DNA of 64,000 nt from Antrihabitans cavernicola (GCF_008297975.1 NZ_VLNY01000011.1:91186-155185); one strand, 5' to 3'; numbered from the stretch's first letter, positions 32,945 to 41,754 are shown. Made by a program: numbers and translations. The notes: a model not told the origin generated them from the letters alone.

Positions 32945-35149
32945 TCACGCGGCGTCTCTCGGCAACCCCAACATTCGCTCGCCGATCACGTTGAGCTGCA
33001 CCTCCGTGGTGCCGCCGTAGATCGTGGTCGCCCGACCTGCGATCAACTGTTCCATCGCTTTGTCGCTCGGCTGCCCTGGAATGCTCACTGCCCCTGCGGC
33101 TCCGAGTTCCGCGACCACGAACTCGGCGATCGATTGACCCAACTGCATGCCCAGGAGTTTGCCCACGCTCGACGTGGTGCCCACGTCGATTCCGGAAAGC
33201 TGCTTCAACACGACCCGCGCACCGATCACGTCGATCGCCTGACTCTCGGCGACCAACTCGCCCAATCGATGTCGTGCCATCGGCGACAGGTCGCGTCCCT
33301 GCGCGAATTGCAGCAGGTCCTTGTCCGTCGCATATGCTTCCATCTTCTGGCTCAGCGCAACCCGTTCTCCCGCAAGGGTTGTCCGAGCGACGTTCCAGCC
33401 GTCGTCGACCTCGCCGACCACGTTCTCGTCGGGTATGAACACCTCGTCGAGGAATACCTCGTTGAAGAGAGCCGATCCAGTCATCTCTCGCAACGGCCGC
33501 ACCGTGACACCCGGTGTCGACATGTCCAGGACGAAATACGTGATCCCCTGGTGCTTCGGCTTGCTCGTATCCGTCCGCGCGATGAGCATGGCCCAGTCCG
33601 CGAACTGCGCGACCGTCGTCCAGATCTTCTGCCCGGTGACCTTCCAACCGCCGTCCACCTTCTCCGCCTTGGTGGTCAGCGACGCCAGATCCGAACCCGC
33701 GCCGGGCTCGCTGAACAGCTGGCACCACACCAGCTCACCCTGCAACGTCGGCACCGCTAGGTCCCGCTTCTGCTGTTCGGTGCCGTGTGCCACGACGGCC
33801 TGTACCGCCCAGCCACCCATCAGCAGCTGCGGCATCGCAATGCCCGCTGTCTTCACCTCTTGGGCGATGACGATCTGCTCCAACGGAGATGCACTGCGCC
33901 CGTATGGCTTCGGCAGGTGCGGCTGTACCCACCCGCCGTCGCCCAATGCGATCAGCTGATCGTCCTCGTCCAGTTCGACGAGCGGTGCAAGCTCGGCGGC
34001 GACCTGTGTCCGGAGCGCGGCGGCCTCGTCGGGAAGCTCCAACTCCGACGCCCTCGTGACGCCTGCCAACGCGCGGTCGGCAACCCGGCCCGCCCGCTCC
34101 TCCCTGGTACCGAGGACACTCCGAATTGCCAGCGCACGCCGGTAGTACAGATGCGCATCGTGCTCCCACGTGAAGCCGATCCCGCCGTGCACCTGAATGC
34201 AGTCCTGCGCGCACTCGACGGCGGCGTCGGGCACGATGACGGCCGCGATGTCCGCCGCGTAATCCGCTGTCGCGTCGCCCTTGTCGATGGCACTGGCGGC
34301 GTCCCAGAGCACCGCACGCGCCTGTTCCAACGCGATGCCCATCCTGGCGCACTTGTGCTTGACACCCTGGAACTGGCCGATCGGGCGGCCGAACTGAATG
34401 CGCGTCTTCGCGTACTCGGCTGCCGTGGAAACACACCACGACATGACGCCGATAGCCTCGGCGCCGAGCACGACGGCCGCGATCGACCGGATCCGCTCTT
34501 CCGCAATGGAATCCAAAAGTCGATCCGCGCCGACATGCACATCGTCGACATCGATACGCGCGGAACGACGCAGCAGGTCGATGCTGTCCTGCGCAGTGGT
34601 GCGCACGTCGGACTTCTCGACGACCAGCCATCGGACATCGCCGTCCACCCGCACGGGCAGAAGCAGCACGTCGGCATGCTCGCCGCCGATGACGGCGTCG
34701 GTCGCTCCCGAGACTCGATAACCGTCCTCGTCTCGTGTTGCGTTCAGCGGATCACCGAGAGCTACTGCGCCGGTGCGGCTTCCGTCGATCAGCGCGGGTA
34801 GCACCTCGATGCCGATCTTGGTATCCGCGGCAGCCAACACGGCGATCGTCAGCGCGGTCGGCACGAACGGGCCGGGCGCAACGGTTCGGCCCAACGCCTC
34901 CAGCGCTACGGCCAGCGTCAGCAAACCCGCGTCGCTGCCGCCCTGCTCGGCAGGCGCGTGCAGGCCGAGCAGATCTTGACCGGCCAATGCCGACCAGAAC
35001 GGCGGCAGCTTCGCTTCGACGCGCGCTTCCAGCGCCTCGCGTACCTGTGCAGTGGTGATGGTTCGTTCTGCGAATGCGCGCACAGATTCTGCGAGGGCAA
35101 CGTGTTCGTCGGTGAGGCCGAGCCCCAACTCGTATGTGGAACGGGACAT
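32945..35149 (-). CDS. Two-domain acyl-CoA dehydrogenase, FadE34-like
   Basis: A 734-residue fusion of two acyl-CoA dehydrogenase domains. The ATG at 35149 (MSRSTYELGLGLTDEHVALA) is chosen because it follows the SDR stop by five bases. The first domain (residues 8-360) is degenerate. The second (390-734) has the full FAD/substrate motifs: QLFSEPGAGSDLASL, QKIWTTVAQFADWAMLIART and EVFIPDENVVGEVDDGW. This architecture matches FadE34 of M. tuberculosis (711 residues), which dehydrogenates steroid side-chain acyl-CoAs. It is the last gene of a five-gene beta-oxidation operon, which supports a bulky or branched acyl-CoA substrate. Confidence 0.9.
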   Translation of the reverse strand: MSRSTYELGLGLTDEHVALAESVRAFAERTITTAQVREALEARVEAKLPPFWSALAGQDLLGLHAPAEQGGSDAGLLTLAVALEALGRTVAPGPFVPTALTIAVLAAADTKIGIEVLPALIDGSRTGAVALGDPLNATRDEDGYRVSGATDAVIGGEHADVLLLPVRVDGDVRWLVVEKSDVRTTAQDSIDLLRRSARIDVDDVHVGADRLLDSIAEERIRSIAAVVLGAEAIGVMSWCVSTAAEYAKTRIQFGRPIGQFQGVKHKCARMGIALEQARAVLWDAASAIDKGDATADYAADIAAVIVPDAAVECAQDCIQVHGGIGFTWEHDAHLYYRRALAIRSVLGTREERAGRVADRALAGVTRASELELPDEAAALRTQVAAELAPLVELDEDDQLIALGDGGWVQPHLPKPYGRSASPLEQIVIAQEVKTAGIAMPQLLMGGWAVQAVVAHGTEQQKRDLAVPTLQGELVWCQLFSEPGAGSDLASLTTKAEKVDGGWKVTGQKIWTTVAQFADWAMLIARTDTSKPKHQGITYFVLDMSTPGVTVRPLREMTGSALFNEVFLDEVFIPDENVVGEVDDGWNVARTTLAGERVALSQKMEAYATDKDLLQFAQGRDLSPMARHRLGELVAESQAIDVIGARVVLKQLSGIDVGTTSSVGKLLGMQLGQSIAEFVVAELGAAGAVSIPGQPSDKAMEQLIAGRATTIYGGTTEVQLNVIGERMLGLPRDAA

Positions 35150-35154
35150 GCGCC

Positions 35155-36024
35155 TCACCCCAACTTGTCGGTGAGATCGGCGACGGTCCACGGACCGTCG
35201 CTCTCGATGGTGCTGACATCGTGCCAACCCGCGAGTTCGGTGATGCCGCCGCCTTGAACGGCGAAGACCTTGCCGGTGAGCTTGCAGTCCGGACCCGCCA
35301 GATACGCGACCAACGGCGAAATGTTGGACGGTGCGAACGCGTCGAACTCGCCCTCGGGAACCTCGGCGGCGAACAACGCCCCCATCCCCGGTGTCGCCAA
35401 GGTCAAGCGCGTCCGCGCGATCGGCGCGATGGCGTTGACCCGCACACCGTATCGTTCCAGTTCGTCAGCCGCGACCAGGGTCAGCGCTGCGATACCCGCC
35501 TTGGCCGCGCCGTAATTGGCCTGGCCCGCATTGGGCATGAAGGTGCCCGATGCCGACGCCGTGTTGATCACAGCGGCGTTGACGTCCACACCTGCCTTGG
35601 ACTGCGCCTTCCAATATGCGGCGGCATGGTGCAGCGTTGCCGCGTGCCCTTTGAGGTGAACGGCGATCACCGAATCCCACTGCGCCTCATCGATGCCGGC
35701 AATGAAGGCGTCGCGCAGAATGCCCGCATTGTTGACCAGGATGTCCAGGCGTCCGAAATCTGCGACCGCCTGATCGACGACACGCCTGGCACCGTCCCAC
35801 GTTGCGATGTTGTCCGTGTTCGCAGCTGCCGCGCCACCTGCCGCGAGGATCTCGTCGACGACCTGCTGCGCAGGCCCTGCGTCGGCACCGGTGCCGTCGT
35901 TGGCACCGCCGAGATCGTTGACGACGACGCTGGCGCCCTCTTTCGCGAACAGCAACGCATGTTCGCGGCCGATTCCGCGTCCGGCACCGGTGACGATTGC
36001 TACTCGTCCGTCCAAAATTCCCAT
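35155..36024 (-). CDS. SDR, HSD17B4-type 3-hydroxyacyl-CoA dehydrogenase
   Basis: A 289-residue SDR that resembles the dehydrogenase domain of peroxisomal multifunctional enzyme type 2 (HSD17B4). Motifs: TGAGRGIGREHALLFAKEGA near residue 12, VVVNDLGG with Asp for NAD, NNAGILRD near 105, and the active-site YGAAK near 172. It should oxidise (3R)-hydroxyacyl-CoA to the 3-ketoacyl-CoA. The ATG at 36024 overlaps the MaoC stop as TGATG, so translation is coupled. In the cycle it acts after the MaoC hydratase and before the thiolase. Confidence 0.92.
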   Translation of the reverse strand: MGILDGRVAIVTGAGRGIGREHALLFAKEGASVVVNDLGGANDGTGADAGPAQQVVDEILAAGGAAAANTDNIATWDGARRVVDQAVADFGRLDILVNNAGILRDAFIAGIDEAQWDSVIAVHLKGHAATLHHAAAYWKAQSKAGVDVNAAVINTASASGTFMPNAGQANYGAAKAGIAALTLVAADELERYGVRVNAIAPIARTRLTLATPGMGALFAAEVPEGEFDAFAPSNISPLVAYLAGPDCKLTGKVFAVQGGGITELAGWHDVSTIESDGPWTVADLTDKLG

Positions 36025-36902
36025 CAGTGCGTACTCCCATTCGCGATGACGGCAAGGCCGTCCTTCATGACAAGTTGATCGCCGACGAGGGTCTCGAATG
36101 CGTATGACGTTGCCCCGTCGACCGATTCGGGCTGCCGCCAGAACCGGGTGTCGATCTGCTGTTCCGGCAGCACCGGTTTCGCGAAGCGGACTGCGAGTCG
36201 ACGTAGCCGCTCCACTTTTCCGTCCGCCAGTTCGGTGAGCGCGGCCCACGATGTGAACGCCATGGTGCAGAGACCGTGGTTGATGATGCCGGGTAGACCG
36301 GACATTCGTGCGATCTCGTCGTCGAGATGAATCGGCATCGGATCGCCCGACGCCGGCGAATATCGGAACGTCTGGTCCTTGTCGATTTGCGCTGCGACTT
36401 CGACGTCCGGTTTCGCGACCCGTAGAGCGTCGATGAAGCGGTGCCCAGGAGCGGTTTCACCTGTCCCCGCTCCCGCGTCCACCTTGCGAAAGAAGGCGGT
36501 CATCCACTGCTCGTTGACCAGTTCGCCTTTGTCCGTTCGTGTTTCGGCGTACAAGACAACGGACGTGCCGTTCTCGCGGCCGGCGAATCCGATCGGCTTC
36601 GATTTGGCGATCAGGACGTCGCCCGGATAGATCGGGCGGTGGAAATGAAAGTCCTGCTCGCCGTGTACCAACTTCATCAGCAGCTCGACCGGCGCCACCG
36701 ACAACGCGGCAGGCGCAATCGCCGTGAACACCGGGACGACCGCGAAGACCGGCGGCGCGATCTCACCGTTGCGATGGCGCTCGATCGGATCGTTGGTGGC
36801 CGCTGCATATTCGGCGATGCGCTCCGCGGTGACCTCGAAACGCTCTTCGTCGGTCCAGACGCCGATGCCTGAAGTATCGAATTCCACCGTGGCAGTCGTC
36901 AT
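36024..36902 (-). CDS. MaoC-type double hot-dog enoyl-CoA hydratase
   Basis: A 292-residue protein with two hot-dog domains: an N-terminal FAS1-like dehydratase part (FEVTAERIAEYAAATNDPIERH) and a C-terminal MaoC hydratase part. The hydratase 2 motif is complete, SGDPMPIHLDDEIA then GLPGIINHGL, with the catalytic Asp and His. It hydrates 2-enoyl-CoA to (3R)-hydroxyacyl-CoA, the form the downstream SDR oxidises. Length equals M. tuberculosis HtdY (Rv3389c, about 290). Start and stop both overlap their neighbours in TGATG junctions, so the operon is tightly coupled. Confidence 0.93.
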   Translation of the reverse strand: MTTATVEFDTSGIGVWTDEERFEVTAERIAEYAAATNDPIERHRNGEIAPPVFAVVPVFTAIAPAALSVAPVELLMKLVHGEQDFHFHRPIYPGDVLIAKSKPIGFAGRENGTSVVLYAETRTDKGELVNEQWMTAFFRKVDAGAGTGETAPGHRFIDALRVAKPDVEVAAQIDKDQTFRYSPASGDPMPIHLDDEIARMSGLPGIINHGLCTMAFTSWAALTELADGKVERLRRLAVRFAKPVLPEQQIDTRFWRQPESVDGATSYAFETLVGDQLVMKDGLAVIANGSTH

Positions 36903-37333
36903 CAGCCGACCAGCTGCGCAAACTTCGCGAGGGACTCCTCGAGGTCGCCCTTGGCGTTCTTCGCAACCGCCTTGCCGATCGGACCGACGATCATGGTGCC
37001 GGTGAAGCTGGCGTCGATGGTCGCGGTGGAACCGGTGCCCTCGGGGGCAACGGACAACACGAACTCGACGGTGACGCCGGCCATGCCGGTACCGCTGATC
37101 TTCACCATCGTGGGTGCTTCCACCTCGACGACGGTCCACTCGATCTTGTTCGCCATCCCCATCACGGAGACGACCTCGGTGAACTTGGAGTCCAGTGTGA
37201 CCGGCGAGGGGACTTCGCTCTTCCAGCCCTGGTGAATGGTCAGCCACTCTTCCCAGCGGTTGAGGTCGGACAGGGCGTCCCAGGACTTCTCGGGCGACGA
37301 GGGCAGGGTGGCGGTGACGGAAACTGAAGCCAT
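36902..37333 (-). CDS. SRPBCC (START-like) family protein
   Basis: A 143-residue SRPBCC domain protein: MASVSVTATLPSSPEKSWDALSDLNRWEEWLTIHQGW at the N-terminus and a long C-terminal helix (NAKGDLEESLAKFAQLVG). Such folds bind hydrophobic ligands in a deep cavity. A GLN-rich catalytic motif is not seen. It lies between the thiolase and the hydratase, and its stop overlaps the MaoC start, so it probably carries or presents a lipid substrate in the same pathway (inference). RBS AAGGAGATTC precedes the ATG. Confidence 0.88.
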   Translation of the reverse strand: MASVSVTATLPSSPEKSWDALSDLNRWEEWLTIHQGWKSEVPSPVTLDSKFTEVVSVMGMANKIEWTVVEVEAPTMVKISGTGMAGVTVEFVLSVAPEGTGSTATIDASFTGTMIVGPIGKAVAKNAKGDLEESLAKFAQLVG

Positions 37334-37374
37334 GATGAATCTCCTTGTGTTGTGATCGGTGTGTGCGAGAACTG

Positions 37375-38565
37375 TCAGCGTTCGGCGGGCTTGTACGCAG
37401 TGATGACCACCGCGCCGCCGAGCCCGATATTGTGTTGCAGCGCAACGCGTGCGCCGTCGACCTGCCGCTTGTCCGCGGTGCCGCGGAGCTGCCACGTGAG
37501 CTCGCTGCACTGGGCAAGCCCGGTGGCGCCGAGCGGGTGACCCTTCGAGATCAGCCCACCCGAGGGATTCACCACCCAGCGTCCGCCGTACGTGGTTTCG
37601 TCGTTGTCGACCAACTTTCCGCCGTCACCCTCCGGACACAGGCCGAGTGCCTCGTAGGTGAGCAGTTCGTTGGCTGAGAAGCAGTCGTGCAGCTCGATCA
37701 CGTCGACGTCCTCGGCCGTGATGCCTGCCTGCTCGTAGACCTTCGCCGCTGCGGTGCGCGTCATGTCGGCGCCGACCAGGCTGATGGCACTCCGATCGGC
37801 GAATGTGCTCGCAAGGTCGGTAACCATTGCCTGGCCGACGATTTCGACGGCTTGGCCTGCAAGTCCGTGCTTGTCGACGAACGCCTCGCTCGCCAGCACG
37901 GCCGCACCGGAGCCGTCGGACGTCGGCGAGCACTGCAGCTTCGTCAGGGGCCCGTAGATCCGCTTCGAGTCCAGGACTTCGTCAAGGGTGTACGGATCCT
38001 GGAACTGCGCGTACGGATTGTTCATCGAGTGCTTGTGGTTCTTCACACCGATCTTGGCGAACTGCTCCGCGGTGGTGCCGTATCGCTCCATGTGTTCCTT
38101 GCCTGCGGCACCGAACATGTAGGGAGCGGGTGGCATTGCGAATTCCTGCAGTTCGGCGAGGGCGAGCAGATGGCGCATCATCGGCTGCTCGCGGTCGTCG
38201 AACGTCGACCCCAGCGAACCCTTCTGCATCTTCTCGAAGCCGAGCGCCAACGCGCAGTCGGCCTGGCCGCTCTTGACCGCCTGCGCAGCAAGATAGAGCG
38301 CGGTGGATCCCGTCGAGCAATTGTTGTTGACATTGACGATCGGGATGCCCGTGAGCCCCAGCTCGTACACGGCACGCTGCCCGGACGTCGACTCACCGTA
38401 GACGTACCCCACATAGGCCTGCTCGATTGCCGCGTAGTCGATTCCGGCGTCTTCGAGCGCTTTGGTGCCCGCCTCGCGAGCCATGTCCGGGTAGTCCCAC
38501 TCCCGCGATCCGGGCTTCTCGAATTTGGTCATTCCGACGCCGACAACGAAGACCCTGTTGGCCAT
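37375..38565 (-). CDS. ltp1: Lipid-transfer protein thiolase (SCP-x type), Ltp1-like
   Basis: A 396-residue thiolase-fold protein. The ATG at 38565 has AGGAG five bases upstream; a GTG two codons earlier has no spacing. The active Cys83 lies in [15 protein letters not shown], a His is in [11 protein letters not shown] and GHPLGATG is the closing motif. Sequence is very close in pattern to M. tuberculosis Ltp1 (Rv2790c). SCP-x thiolases cleave 3-ketoacyl-CoAs with 2-methyl branches, as in bile acid and sterol side chains. It is the first gene of the operon, divergent from a TetR regulator over a perfect palindrome. Confidence 0.92.
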   Translation of the reverse strand: MANRVFVVGVGMTKFEKPGSREWDYPDMAREAGTKALEDAGIDYAAIEQAYVGYVYGESTSGQRAVYELGLTGIPIVNVNNNCSTGSTALYLAAQAVKSGQADCALALGFEKMQKGSLGSTFDDREQPMMRHLLALAELQEFAMPPAPYMFGAAGKEHMERYGTTAEQFAKIGVKNHKHSMNNPYAQFQDPYTLDEVLDSKRIYGPLTKLQCSPTSDGSGAAVLASEAFVDKHGLAGQAVEIVGQAMVTDLASTFADRSAISLVGADMTRTAAAKVYEQAGITAEDVDVIELHDCFSANELLTYEALGLCPEGDGGKLVDNDETTYGGRWVVNPSGGLISKGHPLGATGLAQCSELTWQLRGTADKRQVDGARVALQHNIGLGGAVVITAYKPAER

Positions 38566-38598
38566 GGACACTCCTGATTCGATCCGGCAGAGACTGCC

Positions 38599-38639
38599 TG
38601 TGACAAGTTGTCACATTAAAGTAAGTGAGACAGTCTGTC
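38599..38639. promoter_or_regulatory. Palindromes in the ltp1/TetR divergent promoter
   Basis: TGTGACAA-G-TTGTCACA at 38599-38615 is a perfect 17-base palindrome, and GACAG-T-CTGTC at 38629-38639 is a second dyad. Both lie between the divergent starts at 38565 and 38666, the expected place for the TetR operator and promoters of the beta-oxidation operon. Confidence 0.65.
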
Positions 38640-38665
38640 CGAGTCAATAGCGTAGAGTGCTCAGG

Positions 38666-39364
38666 ATGTCGGAGACAGCCGTAGACGCAGGTCGGAGCAG
38701 CAACACCGATGGTCGAACGACGCGGTGGGACGATCACAAGGCCGCAAGAAAAGATCGGATACTCGAGGCGGCGATCGATGCGATCAACGATGGCGGCACC
38801 GATGTCCCCGTGCAGGAGATCGCCGATCGAGCAGGCCTACCGCGCTCGGTGATCTACCGAATCTTCAAGGACCGCACCGATCTGGACGAACATCTACGCG
38901 CTCGAATCGTCGATCGACTGATGGCCGAAGTGACACCTGCCCTGACACCGCGCGGCACTGTCGGCGAATCGATTGCACGCGCCGTGAAGACGTATGTGGG
39001 CTGGATTGTCGACTATCCGCGCCTGCACCAATTTCTGGGCATGGGCTCCGCGAGTCGACGCACTACCGGTTCCCGCGTCGTCACCGGCACCAAAACTGCG
39101 GTCGGTGCCGGTCTTGCGCGGCTCTTCGATGCCATGTTGGCCGACCGCCCCCAGCACGCCGAGGTCGGCGAGGCGTTGGCATTCGCACTGCTCGGCCTCG
39201 TCGATGCAACGGTCAACCGCTGGCTCAGCAGCGCGCGGCCCCGACTGAGTTCGGGCGGCCTCGCGTCGTTCCTCGAGACGTCGATCTGGCAGGTGCTGGA
39301 GGGAACGCTCCGCGATGCCGGGATTCCCGTCGAGAAGACGACGCCGATCGTCGACTTGCTCTAG
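38666..39364 (+). CDS. TetR family regulator of the adjacent beta-oxidation operon
   Basis: A 232-residue TetR protein (a GTG at 38657 would add three residues). A 30-residue N-terminal extension precedes the helix-turn-helix (RKDRILEAAIDAINDGG then VQEIADRAGLPRSVIYRIFKDR). The C-terminal effector domain (residues 90-225) is typical. Divergent position and the palindromes between suggest it represses ltp1-fadE34; acyl-CoA intermediates are likely inducers (inference). It is neither KstR nor KstR2 by size or expected operator. Its stop overlaps the convergent acid phosphatase gene by four bases. Confidence 0.88.
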   Translation: MSETAVDAGRSSNTDGRTTRWDDHKAARKDRILEAAIDAINDGGTDVPVQEIADRAGLPRSVIYRIFKDRTDLDEHLRARIVDRLMAEVTPALTPRGTVGESIARAVKTYVGWIVDYPRLHQFLGMGSASRRTTGSRVVTGTKTAVGAGLARLFDAMLADRPQHAEVGEALAFALLGLVDATVNRWLSSARPRLSSGGLASFLETSIWQVLEGTLRDAGIPVEKTTPIVDLL

Positions 39365-39951
39365 TTGAGCGCACCGTTGTAATCGGGGAGCTTGAACGTC
39401 TGCTCAGCATGACCGCCCGCCAGATCCGTTGCGCTGTTACCGATGTTGGCGACGATGGTGTAGCCCAGCGCCTCGATCGCGGTCCGCTCGGCGGTCTTGT
39501 ACTTCTGCAGGTTCGCGATGTCCTGCAGATCGGTCAGGTAGAGACCGTCGACGGGGTACCCGACCGCCAGGAGGTTCGATCGGCTCACCTCACGCAGGAC
39601 CTCCGGCCGTCCCGTCACGAAGAACACCGCTGCACCGTTTGTCTTGGCCGCCTTCGCGACAGCGAGTGACGGCTGCAGCGCGGGGATGCGGGTCACGTGG
39701 AAGTGGTACTGCGTCTCCAGCGTGGTGTTGTCGATATCGAAGACCACCGCGGGCTTGGTGACCTGCGGTGCGCGCTGTTCGACGAATTCTTTTGCCTGTG
39801 CCGCAACGGGAGTCACGTCGGCGATCCACGCGTCGTACGACGGCAGCGGCGCCAACGCGATCGGCTGCGCGGCGGCCGTACCTCCCGACGATGCCGCGAG
39901 GGCAATCCCGGTCACGACGACGGCAACGGCGGCAGACAGTCTGTGCATCAC
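39361..39951 (-). CDS. Secreted HAD-family acid phosphatase (class IIIB)
   Basis: A 196-residue exported phosphatase. Residues 1-28 are a signal peptide ending GTAAAQ. The HAD nucleophile motif is FDIDNTTLET near residue 73, followed by VTGRPEVLREVSR near 113 (motif II and cap) and a C-terminal NIGNSATDLAGG (motif IV). Similar proteins hydrolyse phosphate monoesters outside the cell. It is alone on its transcript, with dinB2 starting 25 bases upstream on the same strand's far side. Confidence 0.88.
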   Translation of the reverse strand: MMHRLSAAVAVVVTGIALAASSGGTAAAQPIALAPLPSYDAWIADVTPVAAQAKEFVEQRAPQVTKPAVVFDIDNTTLETQYHFHVTRIPALQPSLAVAKAAKTNGAAVFFVTGRPEVLREVSRSNLLAVGYPVDGLYLTDLQDIANLQKYKTAERTAIEALGYTIVANIGNSATDLAGGHAEQTFKLPDYNGALN

Positions 39952-39975
39952 GTATCCAAACCTAGCCGGTACCGC

Positions 39976-40998
39976 TTACAAGTCCTGCAATTCGAGGCGA
40001 ACACCCAGCAGCCGGACCGGCCGATCCAACTCGAAGCGATCGAGCACCGCGAGGGCTCCGTGGACAACCACATCGACATCGGTGGTCGCGGCGGCGAGCT
40101 TGCTGATCTTGGTCCTCGTGAAGAACGACGCGGTTCGCACCGTCACCGCAACCCGTTCGACGACGCGACCGGCGCCGATCACCTCCTCGGCGACGTCACG
40201 CGCCAGCTCCGCTACGCGCGCGTCGATGTCTGCGCGGTCGGTCAGGTCGTCGGCGAAGGTCGTGGACTTGCTACGTCCACGCGCGACGCGAGGTTCGGTG
40301 ACGAGGGTCGTGTCGCCCTCGCCGCGGCCTATCCGACTCAGCCACGGACCGGTGGTGGGGCCGAACAGCTGGGCAAGGTCGTGTGGATCCGCAGCTGCGA
40401 GCTCGGCAACAGTAGTCATGGCGTGCTCGGCGAGCTTCTTCGACGTCTTCGCGCCGATCCCCCACAGCTCGTGCGTCGGTCGATCGCCGAGCACCGTCAT
40501 CCAGTCGTCGGCGGTGAGGCGATGGATCCCACCGGGCTTGGCGAATCCGGTCGCCATCTTCGCGCGCAGCTTGTTGTCGCCGACGCCCACCGCACACGAC
40601 AAGCGGGTATCGGCAAGCACTTTCGCACGGATATCGACGGCCAGCGCTTCCGGATCGGCGACGTCCGCACCGACGAACGCCTCGTCCCACCCCCACACCT
40701 CGACCGGAAACCCGAAGCCGCGCAGCGAGTCCATCACCTCCGCGGACGCTGCTTCGTAAACTGGGCGATCGCTCGGAAGGAAGGCCGCATCGGGGCACTT
40801 CTTCAGCGCCGCCCGCAACGGCATCCCGGCATGAACTCCGAATGCGCGCGCCTCGTACGACGCACTCGCCACCACCATCCGACGCTGCGTCGGATCACCC
40901 GACCCGCCGACGACGACGGGCGTGCCGATCAGCTCAGGGTTGCGGCGCTTCTCGACTGCGGCCAGGAACTCGTCGAGGTCGACGTGCAGGATCCACAT
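39976..40998 (-). CDS. dinB2: DNA polymerase IV, Y family (DinB2/DinP type)
   Basis: A 340-residue translesion polymerase. The palm acids are in HVDLDEF (Asp7, Asp9) and in VWGWDEAFV near residue 104. WGIGAKTSKKLAEHA is the helix-hairpin-helix. The WGWDEA variant is characteristic of the mycobacterial DinB2/DinP group (Rv3056, 346 residues) rather than DinB1. No clear C-terminal beta-clamp motif is present, as in DinB2. Upstream is a nested inverted repeat at 41014-41071; no LexA box is seen, so SOS control is not indicated. Confidence 0.92.
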   Translation of the reverse strand: MWILHVDLDEFLAAVEKRRNPELIGTPVVVGGSGDPTQRRMVVASASYEARAFGVHAGMPLRAALKKCPDAAFLPSDRPVYEAASAEVMDSLRGFGFPVEVWGWDEAFVGADVADPEALAVDIRAKVLADTRLSCAVGVGDNKLRAKMATGFAKPGGIHRLTADDWMTVLGDRPTHELWGIGAKTSKKLAEHAMTTVAELAAADPHDLAQLFGPTTGPWLSRIGRGEGDTTLVTEPRVARGRSKSTTFADDLTDRADIDARVAELARDVAEEVIGAGRVVERVAVTVRTASFFTRTKISKLAAATTDVDVVVHGALAVLDRFELDRPVRLLGVRLELQDL

Positions 40999-41013
40999 CC
41001 CCCGATTCTCCGT

Positions 41014-41071
41014 TGATCACGAGCAAATGGTCGACGATCGTCGCCGATCTGCCACCTCTTGCTCGTGATCA
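41014..41071. repeat. Nested inverted repeat upstream of dinB2
   Basis: TGATCACGAGCAA at 41014-41026 and its exact reverse complement TTGCTCGTGATCA at 41059-41071 enclose a further perfect 12-base palindrome, CGACGATCGTCG (41032-41043). The element sits 15-75 bases before the dinB2 start and just beyond the NlpC terminator. It may be an operator, a cruciform-prone site or part of the dinB2 5' leader. Confidence 0.7.
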
Positions 41072-41086
41072 GCGAGGGGGTGCGGA

Positions 41087-41126
41087 CACAAAAATGCCCC
41101 GGAACGTGTGCCGGGGCATTTTTGTG
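41087..41126 (-). terminator. Rho-independent terminator after the NlpC/P60 gene
   Basis: CAAAAATGCCCCGG and CCGGGGCATTTTTG form a near-perfect 13- to 15-pair hairpin with an eight-base loop and T/A runs on both sides. It lies ten bases after the NlpC/P60 stop codon and separates that gene from dinB2. Confidence 0.88.
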
Positions 41127-41136
41127 TGGAAGAGGG

Positions 41137-41733
41137 TCAGAAGCGACGGGCTGCGTAGAACGGCATCGAGTCGAGCGGCGCGTACTTGACGGGCTGGCCG
41201 GCGGTCGACGCGTGGACGATCTTGCCGTCGCCTGCGTAGAGGGCACCGTGGCCGCCACCGTCGTAGAGCACCACATCGCCGGGCTGCAGGTCAGCCTTGG
41301 AGATCGGCACGCCGGACTGAGCCAATTCGTAGGTGGTGCGCGGGACGGAGACACCGGCCTGCTTGTAGGACCACTGGATCAGGCCCGAGCAGTCGAATGC
41401 GTACGGTCCCGAAGCGCCCCAGACGTACTGGGCGCCGACCTTGGTCTTCGCGGCGTCGAGCGCGCGCTGACCATCGGTCTGGACGAGGGGGTTGGCCGGC
41501 GGAGCAAAGGAGGGCAGCTGCGGCGGCGCGGGCAGCGCAGGCAACGCGGGAAGTGCAGGCATGGCCGGCAAGTCGGGAACATCGAAGTGACCGATGCCGG
41601 GAACGTCGATCGTCTGGGCCATTGCGGGTGCTGCTGGAACCGCTACCGCTCCCACCGTCACCGCACCCAGGACGAGAGCGCCACGCATAGAGCTCGTCAG
41701 GTTGGAATCGCGCTTCTGCCTATGTTTCGCCAC
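41137..41733 (-). CDS. Secreted NlpC/P60 peptidoglycan endopeptidase
   Basis: A 198-residue cell-wall hydrolase, GTG start. Residues 1-39 are a signal peptide (cut near APAMA). Residues 50-85 are a repetitive Pro/Ala/Leu linker (PALPALPALPAPP). The NlpC/P60 domain (89-198) has Cys115 in AFDCSGLIQW, His162 in GGGHGALY and His174 in VHAST, the full catalytic set, so it is active unlike RipD-type proteins that lack the Cys. It should cut D-Glu-mDAP bonds in the wall. A c-di-AMP riboswitch lies in its leader and a strong terminator follows. Confidence 0.94.
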   Translation of the reverse strand: MAKHRQKRDSNLTSSMRGALVLGAVTVGAVAVPAAPAMAQTIDVPGIGHFDVPDLPAMPALPALPALPAPPQLPSFAPPANPLVQTDGQRALDAAKTKVGAQYVWGASGPYAFDCSGLIQWSYKQAGVSVPRTTYELAQSGVPISKADLQPGDVVLYDGGGHGALYAGDGKIVHASTAGQPVKYAPLDSMPFYAARRF

Positions 41734-41754
41734 CGGAACAGATATCTCCTTCTT

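Noticed and set aside
35134..36078. Long plus-strand frames opposite the SDR and MaoC genes
   Set aside because: They mirror the well-supported minus-strand operon and contain no domain.
38599..38615. TGTGACAAGTTGTCACA as a CRP site
   Set aside because: The half-sites are separated by seven bases rather than six; symmetry and position fit a TetR operator better.
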